Source: Umezawaea tangerina
Lineage (GTDB): Bacteria > Actinomycetota > Actinomycetes > Mycobacteriales > Pseudonocardiaceae
Direction: 5' to 3'
Assembly (NCBI RefSeq): GCF_003002815.1
Contig: NZ_PVTF01000001.1
Location: 806,001 to 870,000, forward strand
DNA: 64,000 nucleotides
Both the position numbers and the translations under genes were made by a program. Position 1 is the first letter of the stretch; every line of letters starts with the position of its first letter. This document shows positions 1-7,246 of the stretch, one piece after another. The notes under the pieces are model-generated. The model was not told the origin of the DNA and searched no databases. It saw only the letters and a list, made by a program, of their open reading frames with translations.

Positions 1-78
1 GAGCCAGGTGGCCTCGAGGTTCGGCCAGGTGTGGACCGCGAGTTCGCCCGCGTGGCCGGTGACGTTCGATTCGATCAC
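1..78 (-). CDS. Partial unidentified gene (5' end only)
   Basis: An open frame begins with GTG at 78 on the minus strand, directly after the TAG stop of the lipoprotein gene, and runs off the window edge. The 26 visible residues (VIESNVTGHAGELAVHTWPN...) have normal codon bias for this genome. The zero-base spacing suggests co-transcription with the lipoprotein. The family cannot be recognised from so few residues, and the frame could also be chance. Confidence 0.3.
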   Translation of the reverse strand, partial: MIESNVTGHAGELAVHTWPNLEATWL

Positions 79-708
79 CTAGGCAGCGTAGAACGCGCTC
101 AGCTCGATCGTGCCGGCGCCGCACACCGGACCGTAGGTCCACGGGAACTGGACCGGTGCGGTCTCGTCCGGCGGGATGGCCGCGGCGCTGGTGGCCTCGG
201 GCTCGCACGGCCCGTCGACCGGCTCGCCGTCGCGCGCCACGACCGTCCAGTGCAGGTTCGCCGCCGCGGACCCGCCGGGGGCCAGCGTGACGAGCGACGG
301 ACCGGGGTCGGTGGTGCGGCTGGTCCTGGTCGCGACGTCGCCACCGGACCCCGCGACCAGCTGGAACCCGCTGTACCCGTTGAGCGTGCACGGCTGGTCG
401 CCGGTGTTGGTGAACACCAGCTTCGCGTACCGGTTGCCCGCGCCCGCGTCGCCCTGGTCGACCTTGCCGGACAGCGTCGTCGCGGTGCACCGCGCGGCCC
501 CCGTCGGCGCGGCCGCGCTCTCGGCCGCCGAGGACGCGGCGGGCGGCGGCGGTGCTGGGGTGGACGACGACGCGGCCGCGGAAGGGAGGTCCGCCTGCTT
601 GGTGACCGGGACGCTCGCGGCGCCGGTCGAGGTCTTCTGCCCGGCACCGCAGGCCGCCACCAGCAGCGCCGTGCCGAGGAACCCGCAGGCGATCAGACGT
701 CGGCTCAT
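79..708 (-). CDS. DUF4232-type secreted lipoprotein
   Basis: Predicted exported lipoprotein of 209 residues. The chosen ATG at 708 has a perfect AGGAGG about 5 bases upstream and starts a short basic n-region followed by a hydrophobic core and the lipobox LLVAAC, so the lipid-modified cysteine lies near residue 18. A longer frame opens at 831 but lacks these signals. A low-complexity Ala/Pro/Ser linker (residues about 30-75) leads to a C-terminal beta-rich domain with CTATTLSG, NTGDQPCTLNGY and late Gly/Pro-rich segments, the pattern of actinobacterial DUF4232 proteins. The function of that family is unknown; surface display is inferred from the lipobox. Confidence 0.8.
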   Translation of the reverse strand: MSRRLIACGFLGTALLVAACGAGQKTSTGAASVPVTKQADLPSAAASSSTPAPPPPAASSAAESAAAPTGAARCTATTLSGKVDQGDAGAGNRYAKLVFTNTGDQPCTLNGYSGFQLVAGSGGDVATRTSRTTDPGPSLVTLAPGGSAAANLHWTVVARDGEPVDGPCEPEATSAAAIPPDETAPVQFPWTYGPVCGAGTIELSAFYAA

Positions 709-843
709 GTCAGTCCTCCTGATTCGCCGTCCAAAGAGGACGGCTCGCTCGGTGGTCTTATCAAGAGGACGTGCATCCCCGCCGCCGGGTTCGCCCGGAC
801 CGGCGAAAAATAACCGGATCGTGTGCCGCATCCGGTGATTTTC

Positions 844-1899
844 CTACCGGCGGACCCAGCCGCCGGGCAGGACGGACATCCCGTCCACGCCCGCGCCCCA
901 CAGGTAGGTCCAGGTCACCGTGCCGTCGGGCAGCACGACGCGGGCCCGCCGGTACTCGTCGCCCTCGTACTTGTCCAGCAGCGGGAACGCCGTCTCCGGC
1001 GACTTGAGCCGCACGAGGTGGCCCGGCACGTCGTGGTCGCCGCCGGGGCGCAGCGCCGGGTAGCCGCGGCCGGTGTCGTGCAGGCTGCCGGACAGGGTCA
1101 CGGCCACCGGGTCGCCCGCGACGTGCTCGGCCAGCAGGCGCCAGTGCGACTCGCCGGGCTGGAGGGTGCCGTAGACGAACAGCCGGTCCGGCCAGTCGTC
1201 GGGCGACGGGTCGCCGAGCACGGGCGTGAGGTCGAGGCCGTCGGTCTCCGCCGGGTGGCCGCCGAGCCTGCGGGCGCGCGGCTGGTCGACCTCGGAGCAC
1301 ATCACCGGGGCGCCGCGCACGAGCAGCGGCATCCGGCGGGTCCCGGCGCCGGTGTAGGCCAGCACGGAGTCGACCCGGCCGCCGTTGAACAGGGTGACCC
1401 GGCCGGAGTGCACCCGTGCGAGCTGGTAGCGCAGCCCGCGCCCCTCGCACCGGTCCAGCACGCGCAGCTGGTCCGCCGTGGCCATCCACACGGCGTGCTC
1501 CTCCTCGACGCCCGGCGCGGCGGCCAGCGTGGCGGGCCGTTCGCCGTCGCGGGCGCGCAGCCCCGCCGCCCACACCGCCGAGATCCCCTCGCAGCGGGCC
1601 CGCAGCACCACCGCCGGGCCCGTCAGGCCCATCTCCTCGCGCAGCCACGTCACCTTCGCCGGGTTCGCGTTGGACCCGTAGGCCAGCACCGGCATCCGGG
1701 CCGCCAGCGGCGGTTCGCCGTGGTCGGCGAGCCAGTCGTCGAGGTCCCGCCCGTCCGGTGCGACCCGCCAGCCGGAGTCGGTCGCGGGGTCCGGGGTGAC
1801 CGGCCAGCCCTCGCCGTCCAGGTGCACGAAGCAGTGTTCCGGCCGGGTGCCCGGATACGGCAGTGCCGGATGCAGGTCGTCCGTGAAGGGCTGCGTCAT
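844..1899 (-). CDS. Tandem gamma-glutamylcyclotransferase-like protein
   Basis: A protein of 351 residues with two copies of the GGCT/AIG2-like beta-barrel signature. The N-terminal half carries VLAYGSNANPAKV near residue 72, the YGSN form of the motif. The C-terminal half carries LFVYGTLQPGE near residue 242, the YGTL form, followed by LLDKYEGDEYRR, which supplies the conserved acidic residue of GGACT-like enzymes. Family members release 5-oxoproline from gamma-glutamyl substrates or gamma-glutamylamines; the substrate here is unknown. Single-domain members are about 110-180 residues, so this is a fusion or duplication. The gene stands alone, with a 135-bp gap to the lipoprotein. Confidence 0.75.
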   Translation of the reverse strand: MTQPFTDDLHPALPYPGTRPEHCFVHLDGEGWPVTPDPATDSGWRVAPDGRDLDDWLADHGEPPLAARMPVLAYGSNANPAKVTWLREEMGLTGPAVVLRARCEGISAVWAAGLRARDGERPATLAAAPGVEEEHAVWMATADQLRVLDRCEGRGLRYQLARVHSGRVTLFNGGRVDSVLAYTGAGTRRMPLLVRGAPVMCSEVDQPRARRLGGHPAETDGLDLTPVLGDPSPDDWPDRLFVYGTLQPGESHWRLLAEHVAGDPVAVTLSGSLHDTGRGYPALRPGGDHDVPGHLVRLKSPETAFPLLDKYEGDEYRRARVVLPDGTVTWTYLWGAGVDGMSVLPGGWVRR

Positions 1900-2076
1900 G
1901 CGCCCATTCTCGCAAGCCTCATCTGGAATTCACGTCACGTTGGTTTGACGAAGAGGCTGTTCATCGGATCTCTGGTCCTGTCGCACGGGTGACCTTGCCG
2001 TCCTGGACGGCATTTCGTCGATCTTAGGTAGGAGGTCTGGGGTGAGGCGTTGCACTTTCGCGGTTCGGTGCGGGGG

Positions 2077-2442
2077 CTAGCCGCGGGCCTCGTCGTAGGC
2101 CTGCTGGGCGGCCGAGATGCCCGCCATGTTGCCCTGGATCCAGCCGAACAGCCCGCGCACCTGCCGCGACACCTCGACGCCCATCGGGGTGAGCGTGTAG
2201 TCGACGTGCGGCGGGATCACGGGGTGCACCTCGCGGTGCACCAACCCATTGCGCTCCAACGCCTGGAGCGTCTGCGCGAGCATCTTCTCGCTGATCCCGC
2301 CGACCGCGCGGCGCAGCTCGCCGAACCGGAGCGTGCCCTCCAGCAGCGCGCCGAGCACCAGGGAGCCCCAGTGGCTCGCGACCACGTTCACCACCGTGCG
2401 GGAGGGGCAGTTGCGGTCGTAGACGTTCGCTACAAGGGGCAT
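2077..2442 (-). CDS. HxlR-type winged-helix transcriptional regulator
   Basis: A 121-residue regulator of the HxlR family. It has an early cysteine in NCPSR (residues about 11-15), often redox- or electrophile-sensitive in this family, and then the winged helix with LRFGELRRAVGGISEKMLAQ and a wing ending in DYTLTPMG. Length is normal for the family. It is divergent from the NmrA-like reductase gene with an 84-bp shared intergenic region, the classic arrangement for HxlR regulators that repress a neighbouring quinone or aldehyde reductase. Control of that gene is inferred from position only. Confidence 0.88.
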   Translation of the reverse strand: MPLVANVYDRNCPSRTVVNVVASHWGSLVLGALLEGTLRFGELRRAVGGISEKMLAQTLQALERNGLVHREVHPVIPPHVDYTLTPMGVEVSRQVRGLFGWIQGNMAGISAAQQAYDEARG

Positions 2443-2526
2443 GAGCTGGATGCTAACCGTTTGGGCAGTATCTGAGAAGAAGGTGGGTACTTACGAAACC
2501 GCAGCCTCCGCCCTAGCGTCGCGGCC
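2443..2526. promoter_or_regulatory. Divergent promoter region, HxlR / NmrA-like reductase
   Basis: This 84-bp region separates two divergent start codons and must contain both promoters. It is locally AT-richer than its surroundings, with GGGTACTTACGAAACC near 2487-2502 as the most distinctive stretch. No clear palindromic operator could be fixed by eye. Confidence 0.4.
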
Positions 2527-3369
2527 ATGACCACTTTGATCACCGGAGCCACCGGCCACCTCGGTTCGCTGACCCTGCACCACCTCCTGCGGCGCGTTCC
2601 CGCGAGCGAGGTCGTGGTGTCCGTGCGGGACCCCGCGAAGGCCGGGGACCTCGGCGTGGAGGTCCGCCGCGGTGACTTCGACCGGCCGGGGACGCTGGAC
2701 TTCGCCGGCGTCGACCGGCTGATGCTGATCTCCACCGACGGGCCGGACGAGGCCAGGATCGCCAAGCAGTCCGCCGCGGTGCGCGCGGCCCAGGACGCCG
2801 GAGTCCGGCACATCGTCTACAGCAGCGTCACCGACGCGCCGACGTCCCCGCTCTCCCTCGCCGTCGTGCACCGGGCGACGGAGGAGCTGATCCGCTCCAC
2901 GGGCATCCCGTTCACGTTCCTCCGCAACGCGCTCTACCACGAGAACTACACCGGCCGGCTCGCCGGCGCGTACGAGCGCGGCGCGCTGGTGACCGCTACC
3001 GGTGACGGCCGCATCGCCTCCGCCTCCCGCGACGACCTGGCGCTCGCCGCCGCGGTCGTGCTGAGCTCCGGCGGGCACGAGTTCGCGGCCTACGAGCTCA
3101 CCGGGCCGCGGGCGTGGAGCTTCGCCGAGCTGGCCGAGGCCGCCGGGAAGGTCACCGGGAAACCGTTGGAGCACAAAAGCGTCCCGGACGCCGAGCTGCT
3201 CACGGGCCTGAAGGCCACCGGTCTCCCCGACTTCGTCGCCGAGCTGCTGGTGGACATCCAGGCGAACATCCGCGCGGGCGCGCTGGCGGAGGTGCGGCCC
3301 GACCTGGAGGAGCTGATCGGCCGCCCGGCCACGCCCGTCGAGGAGGCCGTGCGGGTCAGCGCGGGCTGA
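2527..3369 (+). CDS. NmrA-like NAD(P)-dependent oxidoreductase (QorB-type)
   Basis: A 280-residue short-chain, NmrA-like reductase. The N-terminal Rossmann motif is TGATGHLGS (residues about 7-15). The sequence then follows the atypical SDR pattern with YSSVTDAP and a C-terminal region typical of quinone oxidoreductase 2 (YtfG/QorB). These proteins bind NADPH and reduce quinones or act as redox sensors. Pairing with a divergent HxlR regulator supports a quinone or electrophile stress role. The 3' end overlaps the convergent LysR gene by 14 bp, so the two transcripts run into each other. Confidence 0.85.
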   Translation: MTTLITGATGHLGSLTLHHLLRRVPASEVVVSVRDPAKAGDLGVEVRRGDFDRPGTLDFAGVDRLMLISTDGPDEARIAKQSAAVRAAQDAGVRHIVYSSVTDAPTSPLSLAVVHRATEELIRSTGIPFTFLRNALYHENYTGRLAGAYERGALVTATGDGRIASASRDDLALAAAVVLSSGGHEFAAYELTGPRAWSFAELAEAAGKVTGKPLEHKSVPDAELLTGLKATGLPDFVAELLVDIQANIRAGALAEVRPDLEELIGRPATPVEEAVRVSAG

Positions 3370-4342
3370 GCACCAGCGCCGCGTCCAGCTCGGTGTGCTC
3401 CTCGGGGTGCTCGTCCCACCAGCGCTCGTAGCCGGGGTTGCGCGCGATGACGGACCGGTAGGCGCGGGCCGCGCACGCGAACACCTCGTGCGCCCGCCCC
3501 GCCGCCGGACCCTCGCGGCGGGTCGCGACCAGCAGGTCGGTCTTGATCGGGGCACCGCGCAGCGGTCGGATCACGATGCCGTCGCCGCTGCGCGACGGGG
3601 CCGCCGCGAACGACACCGCACCACCCGTCACCAGGCCGCGCGCGGTGCCCGCCTCGTTCACGTGGTGCGTCAGCCGCGGCGTGAAACCGGCCTCGGCGCA
3701 AGCCTGGAAGATCTGCACCCGCTGCCCGATCTGCTCCGACGGCGGCACCACCCAGTCCCGGTCCGCCAGCTGCCCGAGGTCGACCACCTCCTGGCGCCCC
3801 AACGGATCCCAGTCCGGCAACGCCACGAACTGCGGCTCCGTCACCAGCGTCCGCACCTCGATCCCGCGCAGCTCCCGCCGGTCCATGCCCTCGAAGCGGT
3901 CGAACACCCCCAACTGCACGTGGCCCGCCGCCAGCAGCTCCACCAGCTCCGACGACCCCGCCGCGATCTCCGAGCGGATCTCGGAGCAGGGGATCACCTT
4001 GCGCAGCTCCTCCACGAACTGCCCGAAGAACAACAGCGGCACCCCGCCCACCACCAGCGTCCCCTGCGACCCGCCGGTCCGCTCCCGCGCCGACCGCAGC
4101 AGCTGCCCCACCTCGTCCAGCACCAACCGGGCCGTCCCCACCACCTGCCGCCCCAGATCCGTGGGCACGCTCCCGTTCGACGTCCGCTCGAACAACCGCC
4201 CGCCGATGATCCGCTCCACGGTCCGGAGCTGAGCGGACATCGCGGGCTGCGTCAGCCCCAGCCGGGTCGCGGCTTTGGTGACGCTGCCTTCTTCCGCGAT
4301 CGCGCAGACCGCGCGCAGGTGGCGCAACTCCAAGTCGGGCAT
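3356..4342 (-). CDS. LysR-family transcriptional regulator
   Basis: LysR-type regulator of 328 residues from the chosen ATG at 4342. The N-terminal winged helix reads LELRHLRAVCAIAEEGSVTK and TQPAMSAQLRTVERIIGGRL, the standard LTTR DNA-binding helix, followed by a linker helix and a periplasmic-binding-protein-like effector domain. An upstream in-frame ATG at 4366 would add eight residues. I prefer 4342 because the family begins there and AAGGG lies just upstream. The gene has no divergent partner; its upstream side is a 570-bp repeat-rich gap. The target is unknown. Confidence 0.88.
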   Translation of the reverse strand: MPDLELRHLRAVCAIAEEGSVTKAATRLGLTQPAMSAQLRTVERIIGGRLFERTSNGSVPTDLGRQVVGTARLVLDEVGQLLRSARERTGGSQGTLVVGGVPLLFFGQFVEELRKVIPCSEIRSEIAAGSSELVELLAAGHVQLGVFDRFEGMDRRELRGIEVRTLVTEPQFVALPDWDPLGRQEVVDLGQLADRDWVVPPSEQIGQRVQIFQACAEAGFTPRLTHHVNEAGTARGLVTGGAVSFAAAPSRSGDGIVIRPLRGAPIKTDLLVATRREGPAAGRAHEVFACAARAYRSVIARNPGYERWWDEHPEEHTELDAALVLSPR

Positions 4343-4510
4343 AAAACCCTTGTATCCCCCTTTCATATGAGCCGCTACCCCTCTAACGGGTCATAGTTCT
4401 GGTGCGACGGAAACGGTTCCCCGGCCCACCTCCCCTGCAAGGAGGGCCGCGGGCGAGGGCCTGGGAGGCCTGGAGTCACGTGACCGGCGCCGGGGTGGGC
4501 GGCTGCGCGG

Positions 4511-4572
4511 GCGCTGTGCTTGTGCGGGCTTCGTGCTTGTGCGAGTGCTGTGCTTGTGCGGGCGTTGTGCTG
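4511..4572. repeat. Short degenerate tandem repeats upstream of LysR
   Basis: Part of the 570-bp gap 4343-4911. Four imperfect units of about 15 bp centred on TGCTTGTGCG occur in a row. A second short run with the unit GGGCGGCTGTTCT follows near 4645-4675. No credible gene is seen in the gap, which otherwise holds the fold-back element at 4733-4849. Confidence 0.6.
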
Positions 4573-4732
4573 AGGGCACCCCTGAGCGGCCGGAGCCGCC
4601 GACCCGTTGCGGACCGGGGCGGCGGTTCCGGCCGGGTGTTCCGGGCGGCTGTTCTGGGCGGCTGTTCTGGGCGGCGGGGTGTTGGGGTGCTGCTCGGTTG
4701 GGTGGGTGGTGCGGGTGGTTGCGTGGGTGGGT

Positions 4733-4849
4733 GTGGTCGATTTGACTTGGGGCCCCTCTTTTTGGGCCTCGTCGGGCGAAAAAGGGCAGGTGGTAGAGCC
4801 TGCCCGCCGACTCATTGTAGGCCCAAAAACCCCAAGTAAAATCGACCAC
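4733..4849 (+). repeat. Fold-back intergenic element, copy 1
   Basis: A 117-bp imperfect palindrome. The outer arms begin GTGGTCGATTTGACTTGGGG and pair with the right end CCCCAAGTAAAATCGACCAC with one mismatch. The left arm has an extra CCCCTC, after which TTTTTGGGCCT pairs with AGGCCCAAAAA. The apex contains a second hairpin, GGGCAGG, loop, CCTGCCC, flanked by GTCGG and CCGAC. A second copy in opposite orientation lies at 19437-19554 with a shared core but different outer arm bases. It carries no gene and resembles a REP/MITE-type element or a structured RNA. Confidence 0.85.
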
Positions 4850-4911
4850 GGTTGCGTGCTTTCGTTGCGTACCAGCGGGTTCGGGGGTTGGTTGCGTGCC
4901 GGCGGTTTTGT

Positions 4912-5733
4912 TCAGGGGATGGGTACTGCTGTGCCTGTCACGGTTACTCGTGGGTCTGTTGGGTGGATGTCGACTAGTAGTTGGCTTGGGCGGCCCATGT
5001 CGACGCCTTGGTGGATGAGCAGGCTGCGTGGGGTGGGGACTTTGCCCAAGGTGCGGAGGTAGCCGCCGAAGGCGGCTGCTGCGGCGCCGGTTGCGGCGTC
5101 TTCCACGACGCCGCCTACCGGGAACGGTTGGCGGACGTCGTAGACGTCTGGGGATCGTTCGTGGAAAAGGTGGGCGGTGATGAGGTTCGCCGAGCGGAGG
5201 GTGTCGGCGAGGGCGGTGAAGTCGTAGTCGAGGTCGGCTAGGCGGGCGCGGTTGGCGACGCCGATGATCAGGTGTCCGGCTCCGCCGTGGGCGATGTGCA
5301 CCGGCCACGAGAGGTCGGAGGGGGTCCAGTGGAGGGCGTGGAGTGCTTGGTCGACGAGAGCGCCGGGTGCGGGTGCGGAGCTGGTGGGGACGCTGGTGAG
5401 GCTGGCCGTGCCGGGGGTGGTGGTGAGGTCGATGCGGCCGGCGGCGGTGGTGAACGCGAGGGGGCCGGGGCCGATGCGGTCGGCCAGCGCCACGGCGGTG
5501 GCGATGGTGGCGTGGCCGCAGAAGGGGACCTCCACGAGCGGGCTGGAGTAGCGGACGTGGAAGTCGCGGGCGGTGGGGCCGGGGAGGACGAACGCGGACT
5601 CCGAGTAGCCGAGGTCGGCGGCGATGGCGAGCATCGCGGCGTCGTCGAGTCCCCGTGCGTCGAGGACGACGCCCGCCGGGTTGCCGCCGTCGGGGTCGGT
5701 GCTGAAGGCCGTGTAGCGCAGGATCTCGGTCAT
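4912..5733 (-). CDS. PhzF-family isomerase/epimerase-like protein
   Basis: A protein of 273 residues from ATG 5733; the frame extends to 5778 but the family starts at MTEILRYTAF. It shows the PhzF/diaminopimelate-epimerase fold signatures: GGNPAGVVL near residue 16, a catalytic-region glutamate in YSESAFVL, VPFCGHATIATAVAL, and a C-terminal EDAATGAAAAAFGGYL, the pseudosymmetric counterpart. PhzF proteins isomerise small hydroxylated or aromatic substrates; the substrate here cannot be told. It is divergent from a LysR gene with a 74-bp gap, which suggests control by that regulator. Confidence 0.88.
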   Translation of the reverse strand: MTEILRYTAFSTDPDGGNPAGVVLDARGLDDAAMLAIAADLGYSESAFVLPGPTARDFHVRYSSPLVEVPFCGHATIATAVALADRIGPGPLAFTTAAGRIDLTTTPGTASLTSVPTSSAPAPGALVDQALHALHWTPSDLSWPVHIAHGGAGHLIIGVANRARLADLDYDFTALADTLRSANLITAHLFHERSPDVYDVRQPFPVGGVVEDAATGAAAAAFGGYLRTLGKVPTPRSLLIHQGVDMGRPSQLLVDIHPTDPRVTVTGTAVPIP

Positions 5734-5779
5734 GGGACCAGCCTGCCGACCAGTGCCCATGGAGTCCAACGATGACAAC

Positions 5780-5794
5780 CGATGCTCCCCATCG
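5780..5794. promoter_or_regulatory. Candidate LysR operator (CGATG-N5-CATCG)
   Basis: An inverted repeat CGATG-CTCCC-CATCG lies in the 74-bp region between the divergent PhzF and LysR genes, about 14 bases before the LysR start. LysR proteins bind T-N11-A palindromes of this kind in divergent intergenic regions. The assignment is by position and symmetry only. Confidence 0.45.
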
Positions 5795-5807
5795 ATAACC
5801 TCGATCC

Positions 5808-6647
5808 GTGGACACCAGGCTGCTGCGGACGTTCCGGGTGCTGGCGCGCACGGGCAGCTTCACCGCGACGGCGGCGGAGCTGCACCTGGTCCAGTCGACG
5901 GTGACGACCCAGATCAAGTCGCTGGAGCACGACCTCGGCGCGAAGCTGGTCGACCGGCTCCCCGGCGGGGCCGAGCTCACCGAGGCGGGGGTGCGGGTGC
6001 TGGCGGGCGCGCACGAGCTCTTGGCGGCCGAGCAGCGGCTCCGGGACGCGGCCCGCAGCACCCCCGAGGTCACCGGGGACGTCCGGTTGGGGGCGCCGGA
6101 GTCGATGTGCGCCTACCGGCTGCCCCGCGTCGTCGCCGACCTGGCAGGCCGGTGGCCCGGCATCACGGTGCACCTGACGCCGGTCGGCACGCCCGCCGCG
6201 CTGGACGGAGTGCGCGACGGGGTGCTGGACGTGGCGCTGGTGCTGGAGGACGAGGCACCGGTGACGTCGCTCGACAGCGTCGCGGTGGGGGTGGAGCGGA
6301 TCGACCTCGTCGCGGCACCGGGCCACCCCGACGAAGGGCGGTACTTCCTGCTGGAGGAGGGCTGCTCGTACACGGACCGGTTCGCCCGCGGGCTGTCCGG
6401 CGCCCACCCGACCCGGTTCGGCAGCATCGAGGCGGCGCGGTCGTGCGTGGTGGCCGGACTGGGGCTGTCGGTGCTGCCCAGGGTCGCGGTGGCCGACCAG
6501 CTCGCGGCGGGCACGCTGCGCAGCGTGGCCGAGCTGCCGGTGTCGACGCTGTTCGTGGTCACCGACCCGCGTCGGACGGCGGGTGCGGCGGTGCGGGTGG
6601 TGTGCGAGGCGTTGGGTCACGTGGTGGAGTCGGGGCCCGCGACGTAG
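5808..6647 (+). CDS. LysR-family transcriptional regulator
   Basis: LysR regulator of 279 residues with a GTG start. The N-terminal HTH contains RTFRVLARTGSFTATAAELH and VQSTVTTQIKSLEHDLGAKL; a substrate-binding domain follows, including GLGLSVLPRVAVAD. It is divergent from the PhzF gene, so autoregulation and control of PhzF are likely. The last 58 bases lie inside an ~89-bp tandem duplication shared with the 3' end of the convergent GNAT gene (6590-6770), so the C-terminal tail VVCEALGHVVESGPAT may be recently acquired sequence. Confidence 0.88.
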   Translation: MDTRLLRTFRVLARTGSFTATAAELHLVQSTVTTQIKSLEHDLGAKLVDRLPGGAELTEAGVRVLAGAHELLAAEQRLRDAARSTPEVTGDVRLGAPESMCAYRLPRVVADLAGRWPGITVHLTPVGTPAALDGVRDGVLDVALVLEDEAPVTSLDSVAVGVERIDLVAAPGHPDEGRYFLLEEGCSYTDRFARGLSGAHPTRFGSIEAARSCVVAGLGLSVLPRVAVADQLAAGTLRSVAELPVSTLFVVTDPRRTAGAAVRVVCEALGHVVESGPAT

Positions 6648-6770
6648 ACGTGCGGCAGCCGGCGTGGATCTCGTCGGCGGTGCGGGCGGTGTGCGCGGCC
6701 CCGGGTCAGGCGGCGGAGTCGGGGCCGCCGACGTAGACGTGCAGCAGCCGACCGGCCTGGGTCTCGTCGA
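6590..6770. repeat. ~89-bp tandem duplication at a convergent gene junction
   Basis: Unit 1 (about 6590-6678) and unit 2 (about 6679-6770) align at an 89-bp offset through most of their length. Examples are GTGCGGGTGGTGTGCGAGGC versus GTGCGGGCGGTGTGCGCGGC, and GACGTAGACGTGCGGCAGCC versus GACGTAGACGTGCAGCAGCC. Unit 1 encodes the C-terminus of the LysR protein on the plus strand; unit 2 encodes the C-terminus of the GNAT protein on the minus strand. On the minus strand unit 1 still reads RLPHVYVAGPDSTT beside the GNAT end RLLHVYVGGPDSAA. Confidence 0.8.
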
Positions 6771-7224
6771 CCACGCTGCGGTCGTGCACCAGGCCGATCT
6801 TCGCCATCACCCGGCCGGACGCGTCGTTGCCGTCCTGGTACTGGGCGAGCACCCGGCGCACACCGGGCAGCCGGAACGCCTCGTCGCGCAGTGCGGCGGC
6901 CAGCTCGGTGGCCAGTCCGCGCCCCCACGCGGCGGGCGCGATCCACCAGCCGAGCTCGACCTCGCCCGCGCCGCGGTGGACCATCGACCCCACCCCGGTG
7001 AACATCCCGGTCTCCCGGTCGAGCGCCGCGCGCCACCCGTACCCGTGGCGCCGCCAGTGCGCGAGCACCGAGCGGTGCCGGTCGGTGGCGTAGTCGCGGT
7101 TCCACGGCTTGCCGTCGTTGATCATGCGCACGACCCGCTCGTCGCTCGCGAGCACCATCAGGTCGACGAGGTGCTCGTCCCGCCACGGGACCAACGTCAA
7201 CCGCGCCGTCGTGAGAGTGCCCAT
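6706..7224 (-). CDS. GNAT-family N-acetyltransferase (RimJ/RimL type)
   Basis: A 172-residue acetyltransferase of the Acetyltransf_3/RimJ-like group. It begins TTARLTLVPWRDEHL and contains the acetyl-CoA pyrophosphate-binding segment WIAPAAWGRGLATE (the R/QxxGxG/A loop) near residue 92. Later it has GVRRVLAQYQDGNDASGRVM and KIGLVHD, matching motif B with the conserved asparagine. These enzymes acetylate protein N-termini or small amines such as antibiotics; the substrate is unknown. It is convergent with the LysR gene, and its 3' end is part of the tandem duplication. Confidence 0.87.
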   Translation of the reverse strand: MGTLTTARLTLVPWRDEHLVDLMVLASDERVVRMINDGKPWNRDYATDRHRSVLAHWRRHGYGWRAALDRETGMFTGVGSMVHRGAGEVELGWWIAPAAWGRGLATELAAALRDEAFRLPGVRRVLAQYQDGNDASGRVMAKIGLVHDRSVVDETQAGRLLHVYVGGPDSAA

Positions 7225-7246
7225 GCGCCCATGATCCCCCGGAACG

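Noticed and set aside
1930-2050. Segment resembling the terminal repeat of an insertion sequence (GAGGCTGTTCATCGG)
   Set aside because: No matching opposite end, no target duplication and no transposase remnant could be found by eye.
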